From assembly GCA_046051225.1 (NCBI GenBank), contig JBJOOR010000013.1:1-64000 (forward strand): a stretch of DNA of 64,000 bases, in the 5' to 3' direction. A program made the translations under genes and the position numbers. Of this stretch, positions 6,109 to 16,050 are shown piece after piece (within the stretch, counting starts at the first letter, position 1; every line of letters starts with the position of its first letter). The stretch comes from CAIODY01 sp046051225 (GTDB lineage: Bacteria; Bacteroidota; Bacteroidia; Chitinophagales; CAIODY01). Under the pieces are notes generated by a model. That model was not told where the DNA came from, did no database searches, and saw only the letters and a list, made by a program, of their open reading frames with translations.

Positions 6109-8517
6109 ATGATAAAAAAATTATTCGTATTGCTGGGTTTACTATTTTGTATTCATCAACTGTATGCCGCTACAAATGGGCGCAGCGACACTATTGATGT
6201 AAAAAAATATACGTTAAATTTGAACATTACAGATTATACCAATCAGCAAATAAGTGGTAATGCAATAATTGATATTCAATCGAAAATGAATAATATAAAT
6301 TCAGTAATTTTTGATTTACTAATGATGAATATTGATTCAGTAAAATTTAATAATACCATTACTTCATACAATTATTTTTCGCCTTATTTACAAGTAAATT
6401 TTCCTGCGGCACTAAATAAAAACAGTAATGCATCTATTCAAATTTATTATCATGGGCATCCTCAAACTGATGCTACTTGGGGTGGTTTTTCTTTTACAGG
6501 TGTGTATGCATACAATATGGGCGTAGGTTTTAGCACACAGCCACATCCGTTTGGCAGAAGTTGGTATCCATGCTTTGATAATTTTATTGAACATTCATTA
6601 TTCGAATTTAGTATTACAACACCCAAACATTACAAGGCTGCTTGCAATGGATTATTGCAAAATCATATTATAAATGCCGATAGCACTGAAGTATGGAATT
6701 GGAAATTAAATCAAGAAATTGTTTCATATTTGGCAAGTGTGGCTGTAGCACCATACGCTACAGTTCATCAAACTTTAATAGGTATTAATTCAAATTCAAT
6801 TCCGTTAGAATTAACTGCCTTGCCCTCTGATACCGCTGCTGTTAAGCTATTTATGAATAAACTGCAACCTGCATTAACCACTTTTGAAACAAAATTTCAT
6901 CCTTATGTATGGGATAAAGTTGGGTATGTAATTGTTCCGTTTGGCAGTGGAGCAATGGAACATGCCACAACCATTTCCTATGGTCGTCCATTTGTAAATG
7001 CTGCTTACGAATCAATCTATCCGCATGAACTTTCACATCATTGGTTTGGTGATTTAGTAACTTGCGATAATGCAGGTGATATGTGGCTAAATGAAGGCTG
7101 GGCAACTTATTGCGAAAAAATATTTTACGAAAATGTATATTCAAGAAGCAGATACATGCAAGAAGTAAAAGCAAATCATTTAGCTGTATTATCTGGAACA
7201 CACTTATCCGATAGCGCTTATTTGGCTGTGGCCAATGTGCCGCAAAACAAAACCTATGGCTCTACTGTGTATGATAAAGGTGCAGATATGATTCACACAT
7301 TACGAACATATATGGGCGATGCAAAATTCTTTGGTTCGTTGCAACAATATTTTAATCGTCATCAATTTAAAAACAGCAACACTTTACAATTTAGAGACTC
7401 ATTATCAATATATAGCAGCATCAGCAGCTTAAGTGATTTTTTTGATGATTGGATATTACAACCAGGCTTTCCACATTTTTCAATAACTACTTGGAATGCT
7501 GATGGAACAAACAATACACATATTAAATTAAATATTTTGCAGCGTCAAAGTCATGCTTATCATGCATATATTCATGTACCAGCCAATGTTACTTTTTTTA
7601 ATCAACTGATGCAACATGAAACACACCAACTATATATTTATACTGATGGATGCAATGAATATGATTTTACCATTTCACTTCCCAATGCTATATGCGCCAT
7701 TTTTGATTATGATGAAATGCTTAGCGATGCCATTACCAACGATGGTTTTATGATTAAAAACATGGGTAATAAAATTTTCCCAAATGGAAAAGCAACTGTA
7801 AGCACAAATGCCGTTACAGATTCAGCTTTTGTATTTATTGAACACAATTGGATTCGACCTGAAGGTTTTAAAACACCTCATCAAGGTATTCATTTAGCTG
7901 ATAGATTTTGGAAAGTAAGTGGTGTATGGCAAACAGATTATGATGCATCGTTATTGCTTTATTATGATGGTTCAACAATATCGAATGTGGCTTATGATAA
8001 ACCATTTATTGGCAACCAAACCGAAGATAGTTTGATATTGTATTATAGAAAAAATGCTACAGATGATTGGCAAATTGATACCGATGCCACATTAAATACA
8101 CAAGGAAGCATTACCAACAAAAAAGGTTATTTTATTACTACCATTAAAAAAGGAGAATATGCATTGGGCATTTTCGATTATAAATGGAAAGACACATCAG
8201 CAGTGGGTTTTAACCATTCAAATTGTTATTTAACAACTACAAACGATATTGAAAAAACAAAGGTTAATGAATTAAATATTTATCCTAATCCTTCATCAGG
8301 TAAAATAGCAATTGCACTAAGCCAACCTACAAACGAACAGAAAACAATTGAAGTATTCGATTTAAATGGAAAACTTATAGAGCAATACATTTGGAAAATG
8401 AATGAAGAAAAATTTGAAATAGAAACCAATAACAACAAGTATTCAAATGGAAAATATGTAATCCATATTTTTAGTACTACAATACAATATAATTCAACTT
8501 TTGAAATACAAAGATAA
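6109..8517 (+). CDS. Secreted M1-family metallopeptidase with T9SS type A sorting domain
   Basis: A zinc aminopeptidase-type protein exported through Sec and then T9SS. The signal peptide is MIKKLFVLLGLLFCIHQLYAA. The N-terminal beta domain is followed by the catalytic domain, with HELSH (His306, Glu307, His310) and the third ligand Glu329 in WLNEGWATY. The substrate-binding GAMEN motif reads GAMEH. The last ~80 residues (NELNIYPNPSSGKIAI...) are a type A sorting domain, so the mature enzyme should be on the cell surface or released. The ATG at 6109 replaces an upstream TTG because the signal peptide begins there. The peptidase is probably nutritional. Confidence 0.92.
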   Translation: MIKKLFVLLGLLFCIHQLYAATNGRSDTIDVKKYTLNLNITDYTNQQISGNAIIDIQSKMNNINSVIFDLLMMNIDSVKFNNTITSYNYFSPYLQVNFPAALNKNSNASIQIYYHGHPQTDATWGGFSFTGVYAYNMGVGFSTQPHPFGRSWYPCFDNFIEHSLFEFSITTPKHYKAACNGLLQNHIINADSTEVWNWKLNQEIVSYLASVAVAPYATVHQTLIGINSNSIPLELTALPSDTAAVKLFMNKLQPALTTFETKFHPYVWDKVGYVIVPFGSGAMEHATTISYGRPFVNAAYESIYPHELSHHWFGDLVTCDNAGDMWLNEGWATYCEKIFYENVYSRSRYMQEVKANHLAVLSGTHLSDSAYLAVANVPQNKTYGSTVYDKGADMIHTLRTYMGDAKFFGSLQQYFNRHQFKNSNTLQFRDSLSIYSSISSLSDFFDDWILQPGFPHFSITTWNADGTNNTHIKLNILQRQSHAYHAYIHVPANVTFFNQLMQHETHQLYIYTDGCNEYDFTISLPNAICAIFDYDEMLSDAITNDGFMIKNMGNKIFPNGKATVSTNAVTDSAFVFIEHNWIRPEGFKTPHQGIHLADRFWKVSGVWQTDYDASLLLYYDGSTISNVAYDKPFIGNQTEDSLILYYRKNATDDWQIDTDATLNTQGSITNKKGYFITTIKKGEYALGIFDYKWKDTSAVGFNHSNCYLTTTNDIEKTKVNELNIYPNPSSGKIAIALSQPTNEQKTIEVFDLNGKLIEQYIWKMNEEKFEIETNNNKYSNGKYVIHIFSTTIQYNSTFEIQR

Positions 8518-8550
8518 AATACAAGCCTAAAACTAATTAAAAAAAATAAA

Positions 8551-8585
8551 AAAATCCGCCAGTCAACCACGAACAGACGGATTTT
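8551..8585. terminator. Bidirectional hairpin terminator between convergent genes
   Basis: AAAATCCG (8551-8558) pairs with CGGATTTT (8578-8585) across a 19-nt loop, with A-runs before and after. It sits between the convergent M1 peptidase and lectin-domain genes. The rest of 8518-8695 shows nothing else. Confidence 0.6.
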
Positions 8586-8695
8586 AAAAAGTTACCTTTT
8601 TATTTATAACCTCAATTGCAAAAATACAATTGCATTAAGGCAAAATAAATATTGATATCAACTGAATTTAGTAAGTAAAAAATATGAATTTATGA

Positions 8696-9703
8696 TTATT
8701 GTTTTTTAACTTTCACTTTATAACTGCCCGAATTGGAAGGATTAAATACAGTTTCGTAAATGGCTAAATAAAGTGTGCCTCCATTAGCTGCTTTGCCTCT
8801 ATAACCTGCGCCTGCTTTAATGGTTTGCCCACTTTCACCAATTTTAAAAACCACATTGCCATAGGTTGGCGAATTGGTGCCGCCATCATTAGGGGCTGGC
8901 GCACCATTAATGCCACCATCGGGTGTATAACTATTATTTGATAGGCTAGCAATCATTACTTTTCCATTTGCCGAAATAGAAAAAAATTCGCCTGCTTTTA
9001 ATGTAATTCCTGTATTTAAAAATCCACCATCGGCATTGCCCGATATATTTTTATTAGCTTGAAGAATAAAGTTTTTTGCAAATCCTGTTTCAGGCGTTTC
9101 GGTAGTAATATCTATTTGAATGATTGATTTACGTGGAATTTCTAACACACCAAATGCTGTTTCAATTTGAATATTGCCAGTAAAATTACATGTGCCTTCG
9201 GCACTATAATAATCATCATATTTTACAACATCATCCATAGGCGCTTTATCATCAATACCATAATTAGAAATTAACTGTTGCAAAGCAGCTTCTACAGTAT
9301 ATTCTGGATTTACAGATGCTGTATTATTTTCACTTTTCAAATATTCTTTAATTACATAAATAGCACCAGGCTCTTGCTGTACTAGATTTTCAAAACCATT
9401 TTTTTGGTCTTCGGGTTTTAAACTATTTAATTTATCTATCATTCTTAAAATAACATCTTTATCAATATCAGGATTGATGATACCTATTTTTATTGAATTG
9501 ATATTTGATACTGGTAAAGCCAATGTACCATAAGCTGTGCTTACAATCATGGTTCTAATATTACTGTTGCCCGATATCACATCGCCATTGCGCAAATGAA
9601 TGGTGAATGTTACTTTTTCTTTTTGAATAACTTTTGATTGAGCAAATACTTGCCCTATCAATAAACTTAAAACTGCTATGAATTGAATCGATTTTTTTAT
9701 CAT
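8696..9703 (-). CDS. Secreted protein with duplicated beta modules and a PA-IL (LecA)-like domain
   Basis: The N-terminus (MIKKSIQFIAVLSLLIGQVFAQ) is a clean signal peptide. Two related short modules follow: HLRNGDVISGN...TAYGTLALPVSNINSI near residues 36-73 and GNIQIETAFGVLEIPRKSIIQI near 175-196. They resemble small LSm/SH3-like barrels seen in other secreted proteins. The C-terminal ~120 residues resemble the Pseudomonas galactophilic lectin PA-IL in the order GEFFSISANGKV, Y.PDGG, GNVVFKIGESG, GG.LYLAIYE and SGSYKVKV. A sugar-binding role is inferred from this similarity only. There is no T9SS tail, so the protein is probably periplasmic. A perfect -7 box lies upstream at 9732-9739. Confidence 0.75.
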   Translation of the reverse strand: MIKKSIQFIAVLSLLIGQVFAQSKVIQKEKVTFTIHLRNGDVISGNSNIRTMIVSTAYGTLALPVSNINSIKIGIINPDIDKDVILRMIDKLNSLKPEDQKNGFENLVQQEPGAIYVIKEYLKSENNTASVNPEYTVEAALQQLISNYGIDDKAPMDDVVKYDDYYSAEGTCNFTGNIQIETAFGVLEIPRKSIIQIDITTETPETGFAKNFILQANKNISGNADGGFLNTGITLKAGEFFSISANGKVMIASLSNNSYTPDGGINGAPAPNDGGTNSPTYGNVVFKIGESGQTIKAGAGYRGKAANGGTLYLAIYETVFNPSNSGSYKVKVKKQ

Positions 9704-9731
9704 AAATAATTATTTATAAAATTTGGAGGCA

Positions 9732-9739
9732 CAAAGGTA
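9732..9739 (-). promoter_or_regulatory. Bacteroidota -7 promoter box (TACCTTTG)
   Basis: Perfect TAnnTTTG on the minus strand, 28 bp before the start of the lectin-domain gene. No convincing -33 element seen. Confidence 0.55.
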
Positions 9740-9740
9740 T

Positions 9741-10712
9741 TTAATGTGATGATAAAAACAATTTTCCTGTTTCTTGAATAGATTGCTCAATAGGCGTAAA
9801 CCGAAAATTGATTTTATTTTTTATCTTTTCGTTCGAATAAAAATTCTCTAATAATGCTGTGATGGCTGTTTCTTTAGTTACAATTCCGCTTTTACCTGTT
9901 ATACTTGTTTTTAAATATTCTAATCGCCAAGCCAATTCACTCATCCATTTTGTAACTTTTATGGATGGTTTTTTTACTTGCAATGCTTCTGCTATCCAAT
10001 TAAAAATTTGTTGATAGCTATAATTGTTTTCATTCAATATAAACCGTTCGCCAAATATATTATTATCCATTAATTGAATGATACATTCTGTTACATCATC
10101 AACAGCTACAAAACCATTTTTACCTGTTGAATAAAAAGGCATACCTTTATAAATAGTATTAAATAAAGCAGTGCTACTACCCTGCCAATCGCCACTACCA
10201 ATTATTACCGATGGATTTACAACAACTACATTCAATCCTTCTGCCGCCCCACGAAATACTTCTCTTTCAGCCATCATTTTACTTAATGCATACTGCGAAT
10301 TGAATTTACTTTTTTCCCACTCACTATTTTCGTTTATATAATTCATCTTTGCACTTCTACCTAATACCGCCACCGAACTGATATAGCCAAACTTTTGAAT
10401 CTTGTTTTCTAAAGCCATGTTTACCATGTTTTCGGTTCCATCTACATTAATTTTTTTCATTAATGCATGTTGGCGTTTATCAAACGAAACCATGGCGGCT
10501 GCATGATACACTTCCGAAACACCTTGCATGGCAGATGAAATAGAATCTACTTCTAATACATCGCCTTTTACCCATTCAATATTTTTTATTGATTTATTTA
10601 TTTTTGAACCAGATGATGGGCGGTACATTGCCCTTACAGCTTTTTGCTGATTCGAAAGTTTTTGCAATAAATGATTTCCCAAAAATCCTGTGCCACCTGT
10701 AACTAATATCAT
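9741..10712 (-). CDS. Extended SDR-family NAD(P)-dependent epimerase/reductase
   Basis: The Rossmann motif GGTGFLG is at residues 6-12 and the catalytic YALSK (YxxxK) is near residue 140. The protein resembles dihydroflavonol-4-reductase-like and sterol-dehydrogenase-like SDR proteins, which act on a ketone or alcohol using NADP(H). It is cytoplasmic with no signal peptide. It starts 26 bp after recN on the same strand and is probably cotranscribed from the recN promoter. The substrate cannot be determined from sequence; similar genes are annotated both as nucleotide-sugar epimerases and as flavonol reductases. Confidence 0.88.
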   Translation of the reverse strand: MILVTGGTGFLGNHLLQKLSNQQKAVRAMYRPSSGSKINKSIKNIEWVKGDVLEVDSISSAMQGVSEVYHAAAMVSFDKRQHALMKKINVDGTENMVNMALENKIQKFGYISSVAVLGRSAKMNYINENSEWEKSKFNSQYALSKMMAEREVFRGAAEGLNVVVVNPSVIIGSGDWQGSSTALFNTIYKGMPFYSTGKNGFVAVDDVTECIIQLMDNNIFGERFILNENNYSYQQIFNWIAEALQVKKPSIKVTKWMSELAWRLEYLKTSITGKSGIVTKETAITALLENFYSNEKIKNKINFRFTPIEQSIQETGKLFLSSH

Positions 10713-10738
10713 GCTTATTGGTTTTAAAAATGTAGGTT

Positions 10739-12391
10739 TTAGTTCATCAATTCTTTTGCATTTGCTAATGCTGCTTCACCAGGCTGATTGCCGCTTAGCA
10801 TTTTTGCTATTTCAACTATTCGTTCATCACTCTTCAACATTTTTATTTGCGAAATAGTTCTTTCATTTTCGGTTGATTTATACACAAAATAATGCGATTG
10901 CCCTTTGGCTGCAATCTGCGGTAGATGTGTAATACAAAGCACCTGATGTTTGTTTGCTAATTGATGTAAAATATTACCCACTTGCTTTGCCACTTCGCCA
11001 CTAATACCTGTATCAATTTCATCAAAAACCAAAGTAGGTAAATGCGCCGAAGCCGCTACCAACGATTTAATACACAGCATCAATCGGCTCAACTCACCAC
11101 CCGAAGCCACTTTATTTATTTCTTGCAATGCACTTCCTTTATTGGCAGTAAATAAAAATTTAAAATTATCTATTCCATTAACCGAAATTTCGTTGGCTTG
11201 ATGATGTTCTATTTTTAAAATAGCATGTGGCATTCCTACTTGAATTAATAATTCATTCACTTCTTTTTCAAATGGAATTGAAGCTGCCAAACGCTTAACA
11301 GATAAAGCTTTAGCTTGCTTTAATAATTTATCTTGCAATGCTTTTATTTCTATTTGCAATACATCCGATTCATCATTTGCCAATTGAACACTTTTAATTT
11401 TTTGCTCTACATCATTCAAAATTTGTATTAATTCTGTTTCCGAATTGGTAGCATGTTTTTTCATTAATCTATTCAACAAATCAATGCGTTCGTTTACCAA
11501 TTGCAATCGTTCAGCATCAATGCTTATTCCTTCTTCTGTTTTTTCAATTTCATCTGCAATATCTTTCAGCTCAATCATCGAGCTGTTTAATCGCTCATAT
11601 ACATCAGCTATTTCGGGCTTTAATTGCTTAATAGATTGCATTAAATTAGTAACCGATTTTAGTTGATTTAAAATTGATTCATCTGCATTATTCAACCCTG
11701 CATAAGCCTGCACCAAATTTAACTTTATGCTTTCAGCATTTTCTAAAACCTCCGATTCGGTTTCTAATTCAGCTAATTCATTTGCTTTTAAATCGGCTTC
11801 CGATAATTCTTTAAACTGATATTGATAATAATCCAGGTTGCGTTGCAGCTGCTCTTGTTCGGCAATTAATCGTTGTAATTTATCAGATTTTTGAACAAAT
11901 AATTTATAATCATTTTTGTATTGAACCAATTCATTTTCATGTTGTGCAATGGCATCAATAATCAACAATTGAAATTTAGCGGTGTTTAAATGCAGGGTTT
12001 CATGTTGCCTATGCAAATCCATTAATTGTTCGCCCAACGATTTTAAAACTTGAATAGTTGTAGGCGTATCGTTTATAAATCCACGAGATTTTCCGTTAGG
12101 TGCAATCTCTCTTCTAATAATACAATGCCCATCATAATCTAATTCATGGGCTACAAAAAAATCTTGTAAGCCCAATTTATCTATTAAAAAATCGCCTTCA
12201 ACAATACATTTTTTTTCTTTATCAAATAATACATCGCTATCAGCCCGTTCGCCTAATAGCAAGCCCAAAGCACCTAGCATAATAGATTTGCCAGCACCTG
12301 TTTCGCCAGTGATAATGGTTAGTTGGTTTGAAAAATTAATTTCAAGATGATTGATTAAAGCGTAATTCTGAATTTTTAAACTGGAAAGCAT
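10739..12391 (-). CDS. recN: DNA repair protein RecN
   Basis: An SMC-like ATPase that works in double-strand-break repair, helping RecA-dependent strand pairing. The Walker A motif GETGAGKS is at residues 29-36. A long coiled-coil middle covers about residues 150-370. The C-terminal ABC signature (VASGGELSRLML) and the Walker B/D-loop (TLVFDEIDTGISG) complete the head. The length of 550 residues is normal for the family. The start is a clear ATG, with a perfect -7 box TATATTTG at 12411-12418. Followed closely by the SDR gene. Confidence 0.97.
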   Translation of the reverse strand: MLSSLKIQNYALINHLEINFSNQLTIITGETGAGKSIMLGALGLLLGERADSDVLFDKEKKCIVEGDFLIDKLGLQDFFVAHELDYDGHCIIRREIAPNGKSRGFINDTPTTIQVLKSLGEQLMDLHRQHETLHLNTAKFQLLIIDAIAQHENELVQYKNDYKLFVQKSDKLQRLIAEQEQLQRNLDYYQYQFKELSEADLKANELAELETESEVLENAESIKLNLVQAYAGLNNADESILNQLKSVTNLMQSIKQLKPEIADVYERLNSSMIELKDIADEIEKTEEGISIDAERLQLVNERIDLLNRLMKKHATNSETELIQILNDVEQKIKSVQLANDESDVLQIEIKALQDKLLKQAKALSVKRLAASIPFEKEVNELLIQVGMPHAILKIEHHQANEISVNGIDNFKFLFTANKGSALQEINKVASGGELSRLMLCIKSLVAASAHLPTLVFDEIDTGISGEVAKQVGNILHQLANKHQVLCITHLPQIAAKGQSHYFVYKSTENERTISQIKMLKSDERIVEIAKMLSGNQPGEAALANAKELMN

Positions 12392-12410
12392 GTGTTTGTT
12401 TTTGCAACAG

Positions 12411-12418
12411 CAAATATA
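12411..12418 (-). promoter_or_regulatory. Bacteroidota -7 promoter box (TATATTTG) for recN
   Basis: Perfect TAnnTTTG on the minus strand, 19 bp before the recN ATG. No -33 element is obvious. Confidence 0.55.
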
Positions 12419-12480
12419 TTGAAAGCAATGTTGTAATGGTAATTGTTTTGTAATTAGGATAAAGAATAAAATTTAAACAC

Positions 12481-12630
12481 GGAGCTTAACCGCTATGGTA
12501 ACTCATGCTGGCAAGTCTGAAGCCAAGCCATTAAGCGTTGATATTCCGAACGTTCGGAATATGCCAACATATAACCACAAGTTTGCCACCCACAAAAACT
12601 AAGCTGCAAACTTGCCTAGCAGGGAGTAAT
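12481..12630. repeat. GC-rich structured intergenic block with nested inverted repeats
   Basis: This block lies in the gap of about 300 bp between recN and the next gene (12392-12700). Bases 12481-12540 are 50% G+C by hand count, far above the surroundings. It contains a 22-bp perfect palindrome (12541-12562), flanked by GTTG and CCAAC that extend the stem imperfectly, and a 9-bp perfect inverted repeat CAAGTTTGC/GCAAACTTG (12578-12586 and 12606-12614). No convincing coding region is present. It could be a dispersed palindromic repeat, a structured RNA, or debris of a mobile element. The flanks, 12419-12480 and 12631-12700, are plain AT-rich sequence. Confidence 0.6.
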
Positions 12631-12700
12631 TAAAAAATGGCAATACCCTATTTATATAAATGAAGCATTTTAGAAGAGGGTGTAAAGAGGCTCCATCACC

Positions 12701-15700
12701 CTATCGTTCAACCACTAACCGTTTTATAGTAGTGCCTTTATTAGTTTCAATGCCAATCATATAAACGCCTTGGGCAAAATTTTGGAGCGGAATATTTATT
12801 TGTTTTTGAGCTGTTGAATTTCCAAATTCTAATTGATGCATATTTTCGCCCAATAAATTTACAATTCGTATTTGCTTAATAAAAATATCGCCTGTGGCTA
12901 TAATGCTAAAGTTGGTATGAGCAGGATTGGGCAATAAGGCAATATTATTGCTCCATTCTAATTCATTAATTCCATTTGGTTTATATTCAATATAAGTGCT
13001 ATCGCTGCTTCCAACCGATTGAATTATTTTGCCATGAAAATCTATTACTCTAATATTATCAACCGAACATTTTAAAATATAATTTTTCATATAGCCATTA
13101 ATTTTGCCTGCAATATTTCCAGTTACAATATCTATACTCATACCGCCAATACTTCCAAAACCCGATTTACCAATATGGTTTTTTCTAACCAATCCTATTT
13201 CAACTTTTCCTGCCGATTTAAAGTTTTTTTGTATCTCTAAATTATCGCCATTATGAGCAAACATCCAGTTATTAAATGCATTAAACTGAATAGTATTAGT
13301 ATCAACCACCAATGGATCAAAATTAAATGTAAATGCAACACCATAAATACTATCGCCTTTTATGACTGATGTACCTAAAGCTATATCGCAATTAAAATGT
13401 GATAAATTTTGAAATGGTCCAGCAGGTAAATTAATTACTAATGGCAAAGCCTTTGGCGATTTTGAACCACCCAATCGTAAATGATTTTTAGAATAATTAA
13501 TATCAATTGCATTCACATCGCTATCATCAATAATTCCATCGCCATTGCAATCGGCAAATTTTGCATTTAAGCCATTGGCAACTGTATCTACCCAATCATT
13601 ACAAGGAAAACCATCCCAATTTGTAGCCGCAATAAATCTATTGTTGCCCACATATCTATATCCTAAGCCTACATTAAATATATCAAAATTATTAGCGGTT
13701 AAATCTTCATCGGCATCGCCTGGCCAAACACAATTATTGGAACATGCAGTTACCAATACCGAATCGCTGGCTATACAATTATTAAAATCTGTAGTAGTAA
13801 TAGTAACCAATGTGGTATTAGAAAATGTAAAACTTGAACTAGCACAATTACCACATGATGCAGCAGGGCTCCATGAGTAAAATTGAATTGCCGAATTGCC
13901 CAAATTGGTTGCAGCAAGTTGCAACGTAGGATGATTGAATGTGATAAAAGTATCATTGCCCAATGATATGGCAGCTTTGTTTACAATAATTATAAGGCTA
14001 TCAATGACTACATTTTTGGTAAGCGTATCAGTAACCGAAATAGTATAAGTAGTAGTAGCTGTAGGATGAAAATTAGGAGTGGCACAGGTAGTACATGTAA
14101 TAGATTGAGTAGGCTGCCAACTATATAAAAAATTGCTAGCCGACGAACCGCCTATATAAGAAAAATTTGCAGGTGTAATATTATTGCCCAAACATAAACT
14201 AATGGAGCTAGGCAACACAATTTTTAATGTATCCGAAACATGAATAACAATATTAGCCATGTTGCTAATATTATTTTGTGTAGCACCATCATTTAAAGTA
14301 TATTTTATAGTATCAGCACCAACATAAGCACCATTAGGTTTATACAGAATTTTGGTATTGCCAGCTACCAATTGCGCAGTTCCGTGTATCGGCATTTGCA
14401 TTAATGATAATACCGATGTAGTTAAATTGCCTTGCAATAAATTAGCACCATCATTATCTATATCATTTAATAATACATCAAATATTTTTGTTTGTGGGGC
14501 AGTAATATAAAAAGTATCATCATTCGCTATTGGAGCATGATTAAAACAATTATTAGCCAATGAAATATAAATAGTATCAGATGAAGAACAATGGCTTACA
14601 TTATCTACCACAGTAACGATTGCATTGGATGCTACATTAAACCAAGCCGTAGGGTTTGCAATATTAGTTTGAGAAATAGAACCATTTGATGCCCAACTAT
14701 AACTATAGTTTCCACTACCATTAGTTGCAGTAGGGTTTGCACCCAATATTTTGGCTTGCACAATACATACCGAATCATCAGCCCCAGCATTAGCTATTGG
14801 TGGCGAATACACATTAATAGTATTTACAAAAGCATTTGAGCAACCAAAATTATTGGTTACTGTTTGTACAATAGTAAAATTACCTGCCGCAGAAAATTGA
14901 TGATTAGGCGAAAATAAAGTGCTTTGATTGTTTGGACTATTAATATCGCCAAAATTCCAAATTACATTTAATAAATTTTGGTTGTAATTAGCCGTATCAG
15001 TAAACTGAATGGCTTGGTTGCTACATAAAGCCGATGTAGTAAAACCACCATGTGGTATTGGATGTGGAATTAATTTTAAATAATAACGAACCGTATCTAC
15101 TATGCCATTACCAATTGCTAATGGATTTAGCACTATATCAAATGAATCGCCTAAAATTAAATTGCTTACCGTTAATGGTGCATTGCTTCCTCTAAAAGCA
15201 CCCGTTTTAGCATAATACCACGAATAACTATAATTAGCAGGTGCATTTAAAGTTAATGCATTATTGCCCATGCAATACACCTCTTTAGGTTCTAAATTGC
15301 CCGAACTAATTACATCAAAATAACCATATCCAAATTCATTACCCGATGAATCATCGCCCGATATAATTTCGAAAGTAACTGTTTTACCTACATAATTATG
15401 TAGGTTTAAAATTTGGTTTGTCCAGGGTAAATATTTTACCGAAGTATCTTTTGTACTAATTTGTAAATTAGATGGATAAGGATTGGCATTGCAATAAGCG
15501 CATTGAGATGAATTAAAAATATCGTTACCTAAATTATCTTTTACTCTAAAATAAAACCGTGAAGATGTTGATGCAGTATGACCTGCCAACTTTAACACAG
15601 CCGCATAAGCAACAGTTAAATAATAAGCATTGGTATCTACAAAATAATTAAATGTTGCTTTTTCGGCTTGTGCGCCAGCGCTATCATTGCCTAATTTAAA

Positions 15701-15949
15701 CGAATGTAAACCGCCGTTGGGACATACCATCGGAAAATTGCCAAACGAATCAATGGCAGTTCCTGAAGTAATGCTATGACGATTAGCAACAACCCCTAAA
15801 ATGTTAGTATTAATTGGGCAACAATTGCCCACATAACAATTCCATCCTACAAAGCTATTATTTTCAAACCCTAAAGTTTGCAATGGTTGTGCTTTTAAGG
15901 CTGTTATGCCCAAAATCAAAACACCTATAAATAATAAATATTTTTTCAT
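12701..15949 (-). CDS. Large secreted T9SS type A protein with PKD, cadherin-like, dockerin-like and cohesin-like regions
   Basis: The signal peptide is MKKYLLFIGVLILGITALKAQ; an alternative start eight codons upstream (15973) is possible. Domain order as I read it: an N-terminal jelly-roll-like region, a PKD-like domain (CSNQAIQFTDTANYN...WNFGD), Ig-like segments, and a cadherin-like repeat (ANDDTFYI...VLLNDIDNDG). Next come two dockerin-type calcium loops (WPGDADEDLTANNFDIFNVG and DCNGDGIIDDSDVNAIDIN), a cohesin-like beta domain and a C-terminal type A sorting domain (LLPNPAHTNFSIIATGD). It is a surface protein, probably adhesive or scaffold-like. No enzymatic motif is seen. It stands alone in its own transcription unit, divergent from the next gene. 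Confidence 0.85.
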   Translation of the reverse strand: MKKYLLFIGVLILGITALKAQPLQTLGFENNSFVGWNCYVGNCCPINTNILGVVANRHSITSGTAIDSFGNFPMVCPNGGLHSFKLGNDSAGAQAEKATFNYFVDTNAYYLTVAYAAVLKLAGHTASTSSRFYFRVKDNLGNDIFNSSQCAYCNANPYPSNLQISTKDTSVKYLPWTNQILNLHNYVGKTVTFEIISGDDSSGNEFGYGYFDVISSGNLEPKEVYCMGNNALTLNAPANYSYSWYYAKTGAFRGSNAPLTVSNLILGDSFDIVLNPLAIGNGIVDTVRYYLKLIPHPIPHGGFTTSALCSNQAIQFTDTANYNQNLLNVIWNFGDINSPNNQSTLFSPNHQFSAAGNFTIVQTVTNNFGCSNAFVNTINVYSPPIANAGADDSVCIVQAKILGANPTATNGSGNYSYSWASNGSISQTNIANPTAWFNVASNAIVTVVDNVSHCSSSDTIYISLANNCFNHAPIANDDTFYITAPQTKIFDVLLNDIDNDGANLLQGNLTTSVLSLMQMPIHGTAQLVAGNTKILYKPNGAYVGADTIKYTLNDGATQNNISNMANIVIHVSDTLKIVLPSSISLCLGNNITPANFSYIGGSSASNFLYSWQPTQSITCTTCATPNFHPTATTTYTISVTDTLTKNVVIDSLIIIVNKAAISLGNDTFITFNHPTLQLAATNLGNSAIQFYSWSPAASCGNCASSSFTFSNTTLVTITTTDFNNCIASDSVLVTACSNNCVWPGDADEDLTANNFDIFNVGLGYRYVGNNRFIAATNWDGFPCNDWVDTVANGLNAKFADCNGDGIIDDSDVNAIDINYSKNHLRLGGSKSPKALPLVINLPAGPFQNLSHFNCDIALGTSVIKGDSIYGVAFTFNFDPLVVDTNTIQFNAFNNWMFAHNGDNLEIQKNFKSAGKVEIGLVRKNHIGKSGFGSIGGMSIDIVTGNIAGKINGYMKNYILKCSVDNIRVIDFHGKIIQSVGSSDSTYIEYKPNGINELEWSNNIALLPNPAHTNFSIIATGDIFIKQIRIVNLLGENMHQLEFGNSTAQKQINIPLQNFAQGVYMIGIETNKGTTIKRLVVER

Positions 15950-16050
15950 AATAAAATGATGGTTTATTTTCATGATACAAATTTCATTATTAATACCATC
16001 TAATCCAATTACATTTTAAATCTATTCTACTTACCCATTTGCAAAAACAT

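Noticed and set aside
12495..12602. A 35-codon plus-strand frame inside the GC-rich structured block.
   Set aside because: It runs through the perfect palindrome and part of the inverted repeat, so its openness is probably a by-product of the repeat structure.
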